Made by a program: the position numbers and the translations under genes
Assembly (NCBI RefSeq): GCF_023195925.1
Contig: NZ_JALPRE010000006.1
Coordinates: 248,001-312,000, forward strand
DNA length: 64,000 nt
Source: Aquimarina acroporae
GTDB taxonomy: Bacteria; Bacteroidota; Bacteroidia; Flavobacteriales; Flavobacteriaceae
Reading direction: 5' to 3'
In this document: in pieces, positions 42,692-50,797 of the stretch
Layout of the letters: each line of letters starts with the position of its first letter
Numbering within the stretch: the first letter of the stretch is position 1
The notes under the pieces: generated by a model
What the model saw: only the letters and a program-made list of their open reading frames with translations
The model's database searches: none
Told to the model about the DNA's origin: nothing

Positions 42692-43813
42692 TTATCCTCT
42701 TCCTCTGCTTCTGCTTCCTCCTGATCTTGAAGCTCCGCTACTTCTTGAAGAACCTCCTCTTGAGTAACCAGAACTTCTGCTTCTTGAAGAAGAAGACCCA
42801 GAAGGAGTATATGATCGACTTCTTGAAGAAGATCGTGAAGGAGTGTAGGATCTGCTTCTGCTTCCACTTCCGCTACTGTTATAAGAGCCGCTTCTAGATC
42901 TTGTTCCAGGTCCAGAATATCTAGAGTTGCTGCTACCAGAAGCTCTTGATCTAGATCCGTAAGTACCCGATCCATTTGAATATCTTGATGTTCGAGACCT
43001 GCTAGCATCTGCAGATACTCTACGTCTATTTGTATATCCTTGTCTACTTCTACTATAGGTTCCACTTCGAGATCTAGTATAGCCATTAGAATTTCTGTAT
43101 CTGCTTCTGGCTATATTACCTCTATATCTGCTTCCGTTATAGGCAATATATCCATTTCTTCCGTAGCCTCTATAACCACGATTAAATCCTCTATAATATC
43201 CTGCGTAATATGGGTGGTAAAATCCTCCTCCCCAAGGTCTACCCCAGGCCCATCCAGGACCCCATCCGTTCCAGCCCCATCTGTTCCAGCCCCATCCAAC
43301 ATTCCAGCCCCATCCTAGGCCCCATCCACCGTAAAATCCATATCCGGCGCCATAAAAATCGTTCCATAACCATCCGTTCCATCCTCCGAATCTTCCAAAT
43401 CCAGGACCCCAGTTATTCCATCCCCATGCATTGTCATAAACATTCACTGTAATTTCGGTAGGATTACTTCCCCATGACGGTTGTCCAACCTCGTAATTAA
43501 GACCTGTTGCTGTTGTATCGGCAACATCATATGCTTCACTAGAATAAGAATCTATGTCGGTAAAAACTTCGCCCTGTTCAACAACGTTGTCGATTTGCGC
43601 TGATTTTTCAGAAAAATAGCTTGAATAATAATTGGATTGATCGTTAGCGTTGTTGGGAGGAGTCTCCACGTTTCTTTGGCTTCTTGCCTCACCATAAATA
43701 CCATCGTTATATGGTACATACTCATATGAACTACAAGACGTCAACATTAATACGCTGGCCAAAAGTAAAACTCCAATGGCTCCGTTTTTGTGAAAATAAT
43801 TTTTAGGTCGCAT
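42692..43813 (-). CDS. Low-complexity lipoprotein with Trp/Gly-rich and Arg/Ser-rich regions
   Basis: A 373-aa lipoprotein (lipobox LTSC, Cys27). Residues ~28-125 are an ordinary acidic polar segment. Residues ~126-200 are extremely rich in Trp, Gly, Asn, Phe and Tyr (GWGWNVGWGWNRWGWNGWGP). Residues ~200-373 are almost only Arg, Ser, Gly and Tyr, with SRSRSYTPS-type repeats like eukaryotic RS domains, ending GGSRSRGRG. The tail is strongly basic and probably disordered. The family is seen in Flavobacteriia near proS, but I know of no function. A surface matrix or polyanion-binding role is possible (inference). Confidence 0.75.
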   Translation of the reverse strand: MRPKNYFHKNGAIGVLLLASVLMLTSCSSYEYVPYNDGIYGEARSQRNVETPPNNANDQSNYYSSYFSEKSAQIDNVVEQGEVFTDIDSYSSEAYDVADTTATGLNYEVGQPSWGSNPTEITVNVYDNAWGWNNWGPGFGRFGGWNGWLWNDFYGAGYGFYGGWGLGWGWNVGWGWNRWGWNGWGPGWAWGRPWGGGFYHPYYAGYYRGFNRGYRGYGRNGYIAYNGSRYRGNIARSRYRNSNGYTRSRSGTYSRSRQGYTNRRRVSADASRSRTSRYSNGSGTYGSRSRASGSSNSRYSGPGTRSRSGSYNSSGSGSRSRSYTPSRSSSRSRSYTPSGSSSSRSRSSGYSRGGSSRSSGASRSGGSRSRGRG

Positions 43814-43912
43814 ATCTTCTTATTTTATTGTTGAACATTACAAATTTAATTAGTTTTGCGCTAATTAAATTATATTTAACAGAGCCACAATATTTGTGCC
43901 AAATAGCAGTCT

Positions 43913-45391
43913 ATGAGTAAGAATTTAACAAAGCGTAGTGAAGATTATTCAAAATGGTATAACGAATTAGTTGTCAAGGCAGACCTGGCCGAGAATTCGG
44001 CGGTAAGGGGGTGCATGGTAATTAAGCCGTATGGATATGCAATTTGGGAGAAAATGCAGGCAGAATTAGATAAAAAATTTAAAGAAACCGGCCATCAAAA
44101 TGCGTATTTTCCGCTTTTTGTGCCTAAAAGTCTCTTTGAAGCTGAAGAAAAAAATGCCGAGGGGTTTGCAAAAGAATGTGCTGTAGTAACGCACTATAGA
44201 TTAAAAACAGATCCAGATGATGCATCTAAGTTAATCGTAGATCCAAATGCCAAATTAGAAGAAGAGCTTATTGTAAGGCCTACTTCTGAAGCGATTATTT
44301 GGAATACATACAAAGGATGGATACAGTCTTATCGTGATTTACCGATTTTGGTAAATCAATGGGCCAATGTGGTTCGATGGGAAATGAGAACACGTTTATT
44401 TCTTCGTACCGCAGAGTTTTTATGGCAAGAAGGACATACGGCCCATGAAACTAGGGAAGAAGCTATTGCTGAAACTGAGCAAATGAACAATGTTTATGCT
44501 GATTTTGTTGAGAATTTCATGGCAATCCCTGTAATAAAAGGAAGAAAGACGGAGAGTGAAAGATTTGCCGGGGCAGAGGATACTTATTGTATAGAAGCAT
44601 TAATGCAGGATGGGAAAGCGTTACAAGCAGGAACTTCTCACTTTTTGGGGCAGAATTTTGCAAAGGCATTTGATGTTAAATTTACTTCAAAAGAAGGAAA
44701 GTTGGACCATGTATGGGCTACTTCATGGGGCGTTTCAACAAGGCTGATGGGAGCGTTAATCATGACGCATAGTGATGATAATGGGTTGGTGTTGCCTCCA
44801 AATTTAGCTCCTATACAAGTGGTTATAGTTCCTATTTACAAGGGAGAAGAACAATTGAACCAAATATCGGAAGTGGCAGATGAATTGGTAGAAAGTTTAC
44901 GCGCAAAAGGCATTTCTGTGAAGTTTGATCATAGAGATACGCATCGACCAGGGGCTAAGTTTGCTCAATATGAACTGCAAGGTGTGCCGTTACGAATAGC
45001 TATTGGACCTAAAGATTTAGAAAAAGGCACCGTAGAATTGGCTCGTAGAGATACCTTAACTAAACAATTTGTAGCCAAGGGTGAGGTAGTCGATACGGTG
45101 GAGGTGCTATTAAAAGAAATGCAAGAGCAACTTCATCAAAAAGCAACGGCATTTAGAGATGATCATATTACTGAGGTAAATTCGTTTGAAGAATTTAAAG
45201 AAGTTTTAGAGAATAAAGGAGGTTTTATTTCGGCTCATTGGGATGGTACTATAGAAACAGAGCAGAAAATCAAAGAGTTAACTAAGGCTACTATTCGTTG
45301 TATTCCTTTCGATGTTAAGGAAGAAGAAGGTGTTTGTGTTTACTCTGGAAACCCTTCAAAAAACAGGGTGTTATTTGCAAAGGCGTATTAA
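43913..45391 (+). CDS. proS: Prolyl-tRNA synthetase, archaeal/eukaryal type
   Basis: A 492-aa class II synthetase. [20 protein letters not shown] and the block [19 protein letters not shown] are the start of the short ProRS type (no editing insert), as used in Bacteroidota. Motif 2 [20 protein letters not shown] and [14 protein letters not shown], the later [20 protein letters not shown] (motif 3) and the C-terminal [10 protein letters not shown] complete it. It charges tRNA-Pro in the cytoplasm. It is divergent from the RS-rich lipoprotein and is followed by the tRNA-Glu array. Confidence 0.96.
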   Translation: MSKNLTKRSEDYSKWYNELVVKADLAENSAVRGCMVIKPYGYAIWEKMQAELDKKFKETGHQNAYFPLFVPKSLFEAEEKNAEGFAKECAVVTHYRLKTDPDDASKLIVDPNAKLEEELIVRPTSEAIIWNTYKGWIQSYRDLPILVNQWANVVRWEMRTRLFLRTAEFLWQEGHTAHETREEAIAETEQMNNVYADFVENFMAIPVIKGRKTESERFAGAEDTYCIEALMQDGKALQAGTSHFLGQNFAKAFDVKFTSKEGKLDHVWATSWGVSTRLMGALIMTHSDDNGLVLPPNLAPIQVVIVPIYKGEEQLNQISEVADELVESLRAKGISVKFDHRDTHRPGAKFAQYELQGVPLRIAIGPKDLEKGTVELARRDTLTKQFVAKGEVVDTVEVLLKEMQEQLHQKATAFRDDHITEVNSFEEFKEVLENKGGFISAHWDGTIETEQKIKELTKATIRCIPFDVKEEEGVCVYSGNPSKNRVLFAKAY

Positions 45392-45415
45392 AATTTAAAA
45401 AAAATAAAATAACAC

Positions 45416-45445
45416 TTGCGCCATTAAAAAATAGTTGTATTTTTG
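45416..45445 (+). promoter_or_regulatory. Bacteroidota-type promoter for the tRNA-Glu array
   Basis: TTG (45416-45418) and TATTTTTG (45438-45445) are 19 bp apart, matching the TTG-N19-TAnnTTTG consensus of sigma-ABfr. The first tRNA begins 26 bp further on. Confidence 0.75.
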
Positions 45446-45470
45446 CATCCGCAATTAGGCAAACAACTAT

Positions 45471-45542
45471 GGCCCGTTCGTCTATCGGCTAGGACGCCAG
45501 GTTTTCATCCTGGTAAGAGGGGTTCGATTCCCCTACGGGCTA
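45471..45542 (+). tRNA. tRNA-Glu (TTC), copy 1
   Basis: A 72-nt cloverleaf: acceptor GGCCCGT/ACGGGCT, anticodon stem CCAGG/CCTGG with loop TTTTCAT (anticodon TTC), T-arm GGGGT TCGATTC CCCT. CCA not encoded. First of four identical copies. Confidence 0.97.
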
Positions 45543-45613
45543 CGAATTGAAATTTTAATTGCAGATTTAGAGTGAAAGCTATAAATTTGCAATCCTTGAA
45601 AAAGGAAAATAAT

Positions 45614-45685
45614 GGCCCGTTCGTCTATCGGCTAGGACGCCAGGTTTTCATCCTGGTAAGAGGGGTTCGATTCCCCTACGGGCTA
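45614..45685 (+). tRNA. tRNA-Glu (TTC), copy 2
   Basis: Identical to copy 1, exactly 143 bp downstream of it, with an identical 71-bp spacer before it. Confidence 0.97.
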
Positions 45686-45756
45686 CGAATTGAAATTTTA
45701 ATTGCAGATTTAGAGTGAAAGCTATAAATTTGCAATCCTTGAAAAAGGAAAATAAT

Positions 45757-45828
45757 GGCCCGTTCGTCTATCGGCTAGGACGCCAGGTTTTCATCCTGGT
45801 AAGAGGGGTTCGATTCCCCTACGGGCTA
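45757..45828 (+). tRNA. tRNA-Glu (TTC), copy 3
   Basis: Identical to copies 1 and 2, again at a 143-bp step with the same spacer. Confidence 0.97.
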
Positions 45829-45899
45829 CGAATTGAAATTTTAATTGCAGATTTAGAGTGAAAGCTATAAATTTGCAATCCTTGAAAAAGGAAAATAAT

Positions 45900-45971
45900 G
45901 GCCCGTTCGTCTATCGGCTAGGACGCCAGGTTTTCATCCTGGTAAGAGGGGTTCGATTCCCCTACGGGCTA
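45900..45971 (+). tRNA. tRNA-Glu (TTC), copy 4
   Basis: Identical to the other copies; after it the sequence diverges into the rpsT leader. Confidence 0.97.
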
Positions 45972-46009
45972 CAAATTTTTAGTAGTAAGAAATTTAATTA
46001 GCAGAGAAG

Positions 46010-46258
46010 ATGGCAAATCATAAGTCAGCATTAAAAAGAATTAGAAGTAGCGAGACAAAGCGACTAAGAAATAGATATCAGCACAAAACGACACGTAATG
46101 CTATCAAAAAATTACGTGAAGCTGATAAGAAAGAGGCAGAAACTTTGTTTCCAACTGTAGTTTCTATGCTTGATAAGTTAGCTAAGAACAATGTGATTCA
46201 CAAAAACAAAGCAGCTAACTTGAAATCTAAATTAGCTAAGCACGTAGCTGCTCTATAA
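46010..46258 (+). CDS. rpsT: 30S ribosomal protein S20
   Basis: An 82-aa, Lys/Arg/Ala-rich helical protein that binds 16S rRNA early in 30S assembly. [20 protein letters not shown] and the Asn-Lys-Ala rich C-terminus ([19 protein letters not shown]) are typical. It starts 38 bp after the last tRNA-Glu and may be read from the tRNA promoter. A terminator follows. Confidence 0.97.
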   Translation: MANHKSALKRIRSSETKRLRNRYQHKTTRNAIKKLREADKKEAETLFPTVVSMLDKLAKNNVIHKNKAANLKSKLAKHVAAL

Positions 46259-46283
46259 TTAGAAGTAGTTTCGGATACAATAC

Positions 46284-46320
46284 AAAATAGCTTTTCCAGA
46301 AATGGAAAAGCTATTTTTGT
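46284..46320 (+). terminator. Terminator after rpsT
   Basis: AAAATAGCTTTTCCA pairs with TGGAAAAGCTATTTTT around a 4-5 nt loop. Confidence 0.88.
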
Positions 46321-46346
46321 TCAAATACTGCTGACAAGTTTTTTTC

Positions 46347-47585
46347 TTATTTGTTCTTTTCCTCTATCCATCTTGACATGAACTCGGTACTTCTTACCGT
46401 GTGATATTGGAGCATATTGCCAATAAAGTTTTGTTTCCGGTGTTCTTCCAGATTATCAATTAGGTTTTTAATAGTTGAAACTAGAGAAGAAGTGAATTTT
46501 TTTCTTTGAAACATAGTGTTTATGATTTCGATACCATTTTGTTGAGCTTGTTGCCATAGGTCTTTATTTGTGTATAATCGTGTTGCAGCTATTGCGAATT
46601 CTTTGGCATCGTCTTTAATAAAACCATTCCAATCAGAATCATCGTCTAACATTCCTTCGGCTCCAATAGCTGTTGTAACGCTGGGTGTTCCTAATAGCAT
46701 TGCTTCTGCTAGTTTGCCTTTTATTCCTGCTCCAAAACGAAGAGGAGCTAGGCATATTTTAGCATTTTGTATAACCTTTGCTGAATTCTCGGTCCATCCT
46801 TTTACGAAGAAGCCTTCCTTTTCATTATGAAGTTGGAATGCTTTGGGAGGAGGATAGGCTCCATAAATATGTAATTCGGCTTCTGGTAGTTTGCTTTTTA
46901 ATAATGGCCATATGGTTTCTTTTAAATAAAGAATGCTGTTCCAGTTTGGTTCATGTCTAAAGTTGCCTATAGTTACAAAGTGTTTTCGTTCTTCAAAAGT
47001 TGGCCAAGATTCTCTCTCGTCACTTGTGATAGTTTCAAATAGAAATGGGAGATAGTGTAGTAATTCACTATTTATATTAAAAGTGTTTTTTAAAAGGGAT
47101 ATTTCATATTCTGAAATAATAAGGGATAGATCGCACCTGTAAATACTTGCTATTTCTCGTTTTGTAATATCGTTTTGTAAAAGATTCGATGTTTCAAAAG
47201 GTTTGTTTTTTTTAAAACATTCTTGTCGCGTTCTTCTTAAACTGTGTAGATCTTCGGTATTTAATATTCTTAGGGCATTTGGTGTAGATTTGGCAACTCG
47301 CCAGCCGAATTGTTCTTCAATCATGAAACGATCAAATATGACTATGCTAGGGTTTAATTCTTGTATGAAATCATCAAAACTAGATTTATTCATTTCGATA
47401 TGAACTTTGTCTATGCCTAAGGTTTCTAGGTCTATCATGTTTTCTGTGTCATTCGCAGGACTTGAAAAAGTAATTTGCCATTTTTCTTTTAGAAATAGAT
47501 GAATGAGTTGAAGCATACGGGTTCCTGCTGCAGAAGAAGAGGGCTCTGGCCATACAGATCCTATAATAAGAATGTGTTGATTCAT
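46347..47585 (-). CDS. Glycosyltransferase (GT4/GT1-like, GT-B fold)
   Basis: A 412-aa protein. The N-terminus (ILIIGSVWPEPSSSAAGTRM) resembles the acceptor-side Rossmann domain of GT-B enzymes. The C-terminal domain has FVTIGNFRHEPNWNSILYLK, LHIYGAYPP, GWTENSAKVIQNAKICLAPL, then RFGAGIKGKLAEAMLLGTPS and VTTAIGAEGM, the nucleotide-sugar-binding pattern. It probably adds a sugar to a glycan or lipid; neither donor nor acceptor can be named. It stands alone between rpsT and the CT398-like gene, with no other glycan genes nearby. Confidence 0.85.
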   Translation of the reverse strand: MNQHILIIGSVWPEPSSSAAGTRMLQLIHLFLKEKWQITFSSPANDTENMIDLETLGIDKVHIEMNKSSFDDFIQELNPSIVIFDRFMIEEQFGWRVAKSTPNALRILNTEDLHSLRRTRQECFKKNKPFETSNLLQNDITKREIASIYRCDLSLIISEYEISLLKNTFNINSELLHYLPFLFETITSDERESWPTFEERKHFVTIGNFRHEPNWNSILYLKETIWPLLKSKLPEAELHIYGAYPPPKAFQLHNEKEGFFVKGWTENSAKVIQNAKICLAPLRFGAGIKGKLAEAMLLGTPSVTTAIGAEGMLDDDSDWNGFIKDDAKEFAIAATRLYTNKDLWQQAQQNGIEIINTMFQRKKFTSSLVSTIKNLIDNLEEHRKQNFIGNMLQYHTVRSTEFMSRWIEEKNK

Positions 47586-47602
47586 GTATGAAAGATAACT
47601 AA

Positions 47603-47630
47603 AAAAGCCTCAGTGTTAACTGAGGCTTTT
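47603..47630 (-). terminator. Terminator after the CT398-like gene
   Basis: AAAAGCCTCAGT pairs with ACTGAGGCTTTT; minus-strand reading ends in a T-run. It separates the gene ending at 47651 from the glycosyltransferase. Confidence 0.85.
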
Positions 47631-47650
47631 AGGTGTGTTATAAGTATGTT

Positions 47651-48427
47651 TTATAGCTTAGAGAAAAGAGAGTCCATTTTTTCCTTTTCTTCACGAGCTA
47701 ATTCTTGATCTACTAAAATTCTACCACTATGCTCATCGGTAATAATTTTCTTACGTGAGGCAATTTCCATTTGTACTTGCGGTGGTATAGTAAAGAAAGA
47801 ACCTCCAGAAGCTCCGCGCTCGATAGGAACAACTGCTAAACCGTTTTTAACGTTGTTTCTTATTCTTTTATAAGCTTTTATTAAACGCTCTTCTATTTCT
47901 TGTTGGAAATCTTCAGATTTAGCTAGTAACGCTTGTTCTTCTTTTTCAGTTTCAGCTAAGATCGCATCTAATTCACCTTTTTTGTGAGATAAGTGTTGAT
48001 TGCGCTCTGCTAATTTGTCTTTGGTTTGCGTAATGATCTCGTTCTTTTGAACGATTTGAGCTTTGTGCTCTTTTATGTGTTTCTCAGCTAATTGAATTTC
48101 TAATTCCTGAAATTCTATTTCTTTGCTTAGTGAGTTGTACTCTCTGTTGTTGCGAACATTTTTTTGTTGTTCTCCGTATTTTTTGATTAGCGCTTTAGCT
48201 TCTTCAATTAAGTTTTTCTTGTTTTTGATGCCGTCATCAATATTTTCAAGATCATTGTTAAGCTTTTCTAATCTTTTATTTAATCCGGCTACTTCATCTT
48301 CGAGATCTTCTACTTCTAAAGGTAATTCTCCTCTTACGTTTCTAATCTCATCAACTCTAGAGTCAATTAATTGCAAATCGTATAATGCTCTTAATTTTTG
48401 CTCAACAGTAACTTCTTTCTTTGCCAT
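47651..48427 (-). CDS. CT398-like coiled-coil protein lacking the zinc ribbon cysteines
   Basis: A 258-aa protein. Residues ~30-190 form a long antiparallel coiled coil; a C-terminal domain follows (VVPIERGASGGSFFTIPPQV, then DEHSGRILVDQEL). This matches the CT398/DUF164 (C4-type zinc ribbon) family by layout, in which CxGC and CxxCGRIL bind zinc. Here those positions are Ser, Ser, Asp and Ser, and the protein has no cysteine at all. The family is linked to flagella/type III export or RNA binding in some bacteria; the role here is unknown. It starts 4 bp after the Nif3-like stop, an operon. Confidence 0.85.
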   Translation of the reverse strand: MAKKEVTVEQKLRALYDLQLIDSRVDEIRNVRGELPLEVEDLEDEVAGLNKRLEKLNNDLENIDDGIKNKKNLIEEAKALIKKYGEQQKNVRNNREYNSLSKEIEFQELEIQLAEKHIKEHKAQIVQKNEIITQTKDKLAERNQHLSHKKGELDAILAETEKEEQALLAKSEDFQQEIEERLIKAYKRIRNNVKNGLAVVPIERGASGGSFFTIPPQVQMEIASRKKIITDEHSGRILVDQELAREEKEKMDSLFSKL

Positions 48428-48430
48428 ATT

Positions 48431-49525
48431 TTACAGGTATTGAATAGGATTGGTGTTTTTATCCGATAAAATGATTGCAAAATTACTGATTTTTTTTCTA
48501 AGATAACTAACAATTAAGTTTTTTGTGTACTGTTCGCTCTCATAATGACCTATATCGGCTAAAATAAGTTGTTGTTCTGCCTCATAAAATTGATGATATT
48601 TAAGGTCTGCTGTGATAAAAATATCAGCCCCAGCTCTTTTTGCGTTTTCAATAGCGAAGCTTCCGCTGCCCCCAAGGACAGCAACTTTTTGAATTGGTTT
48701 TCCTAATAGAGCAGAATGTCGAACACAGCCTGTTTTAAATACTTTTTTGATGTGGTTTAAAAAATCCAGCTCATCCATTGGAGTGTTGAGTTCGCCAATC
48801 ATGCCCATCCCAATATGTTGATTTTTATTTTCAAGAGTTGTGATTTCATAGGCTACTTCTTCATACGAGTGATTTTTATGGAGTGCTTTTAAAACGGCAT
48901 TCTCTTTATGCTTAGGAAATGTTACTTGTATTTGTGATTCTTGTTCATAATGAATCTTGTTAATCTCTCCTATTGTAGGGTTTGCGTTTTCTGAGGCTTT
49001 AAAAGTGCCAGTGCCTTCTGAAGAAAAACTACAATTAGAATAATTACCGATGGTTCCTGCTCCGGCTTCAAAAAGTTTCGAAAGTAAATCATCGGCTTCT
49101 GATTTTGGGGCAAAGGTTACTAGTTTTTTTATAGTGCCACTTTGTGGAATTAATATTTTTCTATTGATAAGTTTGAGTTGCTCGCAGATCATATCGTTTA
49201 CACCATGTAATGAATTATCTAATGCGGTGTGAATAGCAAAAATGGCAATGTCGTGTTTTATAGCCTTCATTACCACTCGTTCAACGTAATTCGATCCATT
49301 AAACTTTTTAATTCCTTTAAATACTATTGGATGAAAGCTTACAATGAGGTTACAATTGTTTTCTATTGCTTCATCTACAATAATTTCAAGTGTGTCAAGA
49401 GTAACCAAGACACCAGAGACTTTGGTTTCTGGGTTTCCTACTAGAAGTCCTACATTATCAAAATCTTCGGCATATGCCGCTGGAGAAAGAGCTTCAAGGT
49501 GGTGAATAACCTCTTTAATTAACAT
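48431..49525 (-). CDS. Nif3-like dinuclear metal-centre protein
   Basis: A 364-aa protein from MLIKEVIHHLEALSPAAYAE at 49525; a 16-residue upstream extension (start 49573) does not fit. Metal ligands typical of the YbgI/Nif3 family are seen: FDNVGLLVGNP, SFHPIVFKG, FAIHTALDN and the late DIGHYESEQY. The insert between ~130 and 240 (PII-like domain) is present, as in the longer Bacteroidota/Firmicutes form. Proposed as a GTP cyclohydrolase-like hydrolase, but the activity is unsettled. It is cotranscribed with the CT398-like gene; this pair is conserved in Flavobacteriia. Confidence 0.93.
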   Translation of the reverse strand: MLIKEVIHHLEALSPAAYAEDFDNVGLLVGNPETKVSGVLVTLDTLEIIVDEAIENNCNLIVSFHPIVFKGIKKFNGSNYVERVVMKAIKHDIAIFAIHTALDNSLHGVNDMICEQLKLINRKILIPQSGTIKKLVTFAPKSEADDLLSKLFEAGAGTIGNYSNCSFSSEGTGTFKASENANPTIGEINKIHYEQESQIQVTFPKHKENAVLKALHKNHSYEEVAYEITTLENKNQHIGMGMIGELNTPMDELDFLNHIKKVFKTGCVRHSALLGKPIQKVAVLGGSGSFAIENAKRAGADIFITADLKYHQFYEAEQQLILADIGHYESEQYTKNLIVSYLRKKISNFAIILSDKNTNPIQYL

Positions 49526-49658
49526 AGAGATGTGTTTTGTATTAAAAAATGAATGTAAAAAAACTTTTATCAATAATCAAAGTTTCATCTGTTTATAATA
49601 GTGTTAAGTGTGATATATAGAACTCCAGTTTTAATCGTTTTGGTATACACCATTTTTT

Positions 49659-49689
49659 TTGTGAGGGCTGGTTTCGTTTTATACTTTTG
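49659..49689 (+). promoter_or_regulatory. Promoter of lpxK
   Basis: TTG at 49659-49661 and TACTTTTG at 49682-49689 are 20 bp apart, matching the Bacteroidota consensus. The lpxK start codon follows within 10 bp, so the leader is very short. Confidence 0.5.
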
Positions 49690-49694
49690 TGATT

Positions 49695-50711
49695 ATGAAT
49701 TTACTTCGTAAAATACTTTTTCCCATTGTACCTATATATTATTTGGCAACTTGGTTAAGGAATAAGTTGTATGATTATGGTGTTAAGGAATCTAAAAGGT
49801 ATAATTTTCCGGTAATAGCTGTTGGAAATTTAAGTGTTGGTGGAACGGGAAAATCACCTATGGTTGAATATTTGATTCGGTTACTTAAAGATAATGTAAG
49901 GTTAGCAACCTTAAGTCGGGGATACAAAAGAGAAACAAAAGGTTTTCAGCTCGTAAATACTACCTCTACTGCTGCTCAAGTTGGTGATGAACCTTTACAG
50001 TTTAAAACTAAATTCCCTGATGCATTGGTAGGTGTAGATGCTGATAGACAAAACGGAATAGCAAGTTTAAGATCTCAAATTCCACAACCAGAAATAGTTA
50101 TTTTGGACGATGCCTATCAACATCGAAAAGTAAAAGCTGGGTTTTATGTTTTATTGACTTCTTACACTAATTTATACAGTAAAGATATATTGTTACCTAC
50201 TGGAGATTTAAGAGAGCCTAGGGTAGGCGCTAAGAGAGCAGATGTTGTTGTGGTGACCAAATGTCCTCATGAAATTTCTGCAGTAGAAAGAAAAAAGATT
50301 GCAAGTGGTTTAAAGGTGAAACCGCATCAGGCTTTATTTTTTGCAGGCATAAAATATAATGATCATGTAATAGGAAGAGCTGGAACGAAAAGTATTTCTT
50401 CATTTGTCGATAAAAGTTTTGTTTTGGTAACTGGTATTGCAAATCCAAAGCCTTTGGTAGAATACTATCAAGGTTTAGGGTTAAAGTTTGATCACTTAAA
50501 TTTTCCAGATCATCATAATTTTTCAGAAAAAGAGATAGCTGGCTTAAAGGAACATGAATGTATTATTACCACAGAAAAAGATTATGTACGATTAATTGCT
50601 AATTTTTCTGATGATACTTTATGGTATCAACCTATGCAAATGGATTTTATAGAAGAGGGGGATGGGTTTAATAATATTATTTTGAATTACATAAAAAATG
50701 AGGTTCCTTAG
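49695..50711 (+). CDS. lpxK: Tetraacyldisaccharide 4'-kinase
   Basis: A lipid A enzyme of 338 aa from the ATG at 49695 (a GTG at 49689 is less likely). It phosphorylates the 4' position of the tetraacyldisaccharide precursor at the inner membrane. The N-terminal membrane segment FPIVPIYYLATWLRNKLYD precedes the Walker A motif VGNLSVGGTGKSPMVEYL. Later come ILDDAYQHRKVK (Walker B) and TTEKDYVRL. The stop codon lies inside a terminator hairpin at 50697-50720. Confidence 0.95.
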   Translation: MNLLRKILFPIVPIYYLATWLRNKLYDYGVKESKRYNFPVIAVGNLSVGGTGKSPMVEYLIRLLKDNVRLATLSRGYKRETKGFQLVNTTSTAAQVGDEPLQFKTKFPDALVGVDADRQNGIASLRSQIPQPEIVILDDAYQHRKVKAGFYVLLTSYTNLYSKDILLPTGDLREPRVGAKRADVVVVTKCPHEISAVERKKIASGLKVKPHQALFFAGIKYNDHVIGRAGTKSISSFVDKSFVLVTGIANPKPLVEYYQGLGLKFDHLNFPDHHNFSEKEIAGLKEHECIITTEKDYVRLIANFSDDTLWYQPMQMDFIEEGDGFNNIILNYIKNEVP

Positions 50712-50724
50712 AACCTCATTTCTG
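50697..50724 (+). terminator. Terminator overlapping the lpxK stop codon
   Basis: AATGAGGTTC (50697-50706) pairs with GAACCTCATT (50711-50720); the loop contains the stop codon. Confidence 0.75.
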
Positions 50725-50797
50725 TATATTTTAGGCTAATTCAAATATGCTTAATTAAGCATGTTTATATTGAATCAATTGTCATGCCATTTTTTCA

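Larger units (their letters stand above)
45471..45971 (+). repeat. 143-bp tandem repeat carrying tRNA-Glu
   Basis: Three full 143-bp units (tRNA plus 71-bp spacer) and a fourth tRNA, all identical as far as I can read. The spacer contains a near-perfect inverted repeat (attgcagattta / taaatttgcaat) that could form a processing hairpin between tRNAs. Confidence 0.93.

Noticed and set aside
42664-43086. 140-codon minus-strand frame rich in Leu, Glu and Asp over the RS-rich gene
   Set aside because: It is the alternate frame of the Arg/Ser repeat in the lipoprotein gene at 42692-43813, which has a signal peptide and lipobox. Repetitive DNA keeps the second frame open.
43040-43452. Plus-strand frames rich in Ser, Pro and Ile
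   Set aside because: These are antisense shadows of the same low-complexity gene, with no start signal or family match.
45471-45971. CRISPR-like regular repeats
   Set aside because: The period is regular, but the repeats are tRNA-Glu genes and the spacers are identical, unlike CRISPR spacers.
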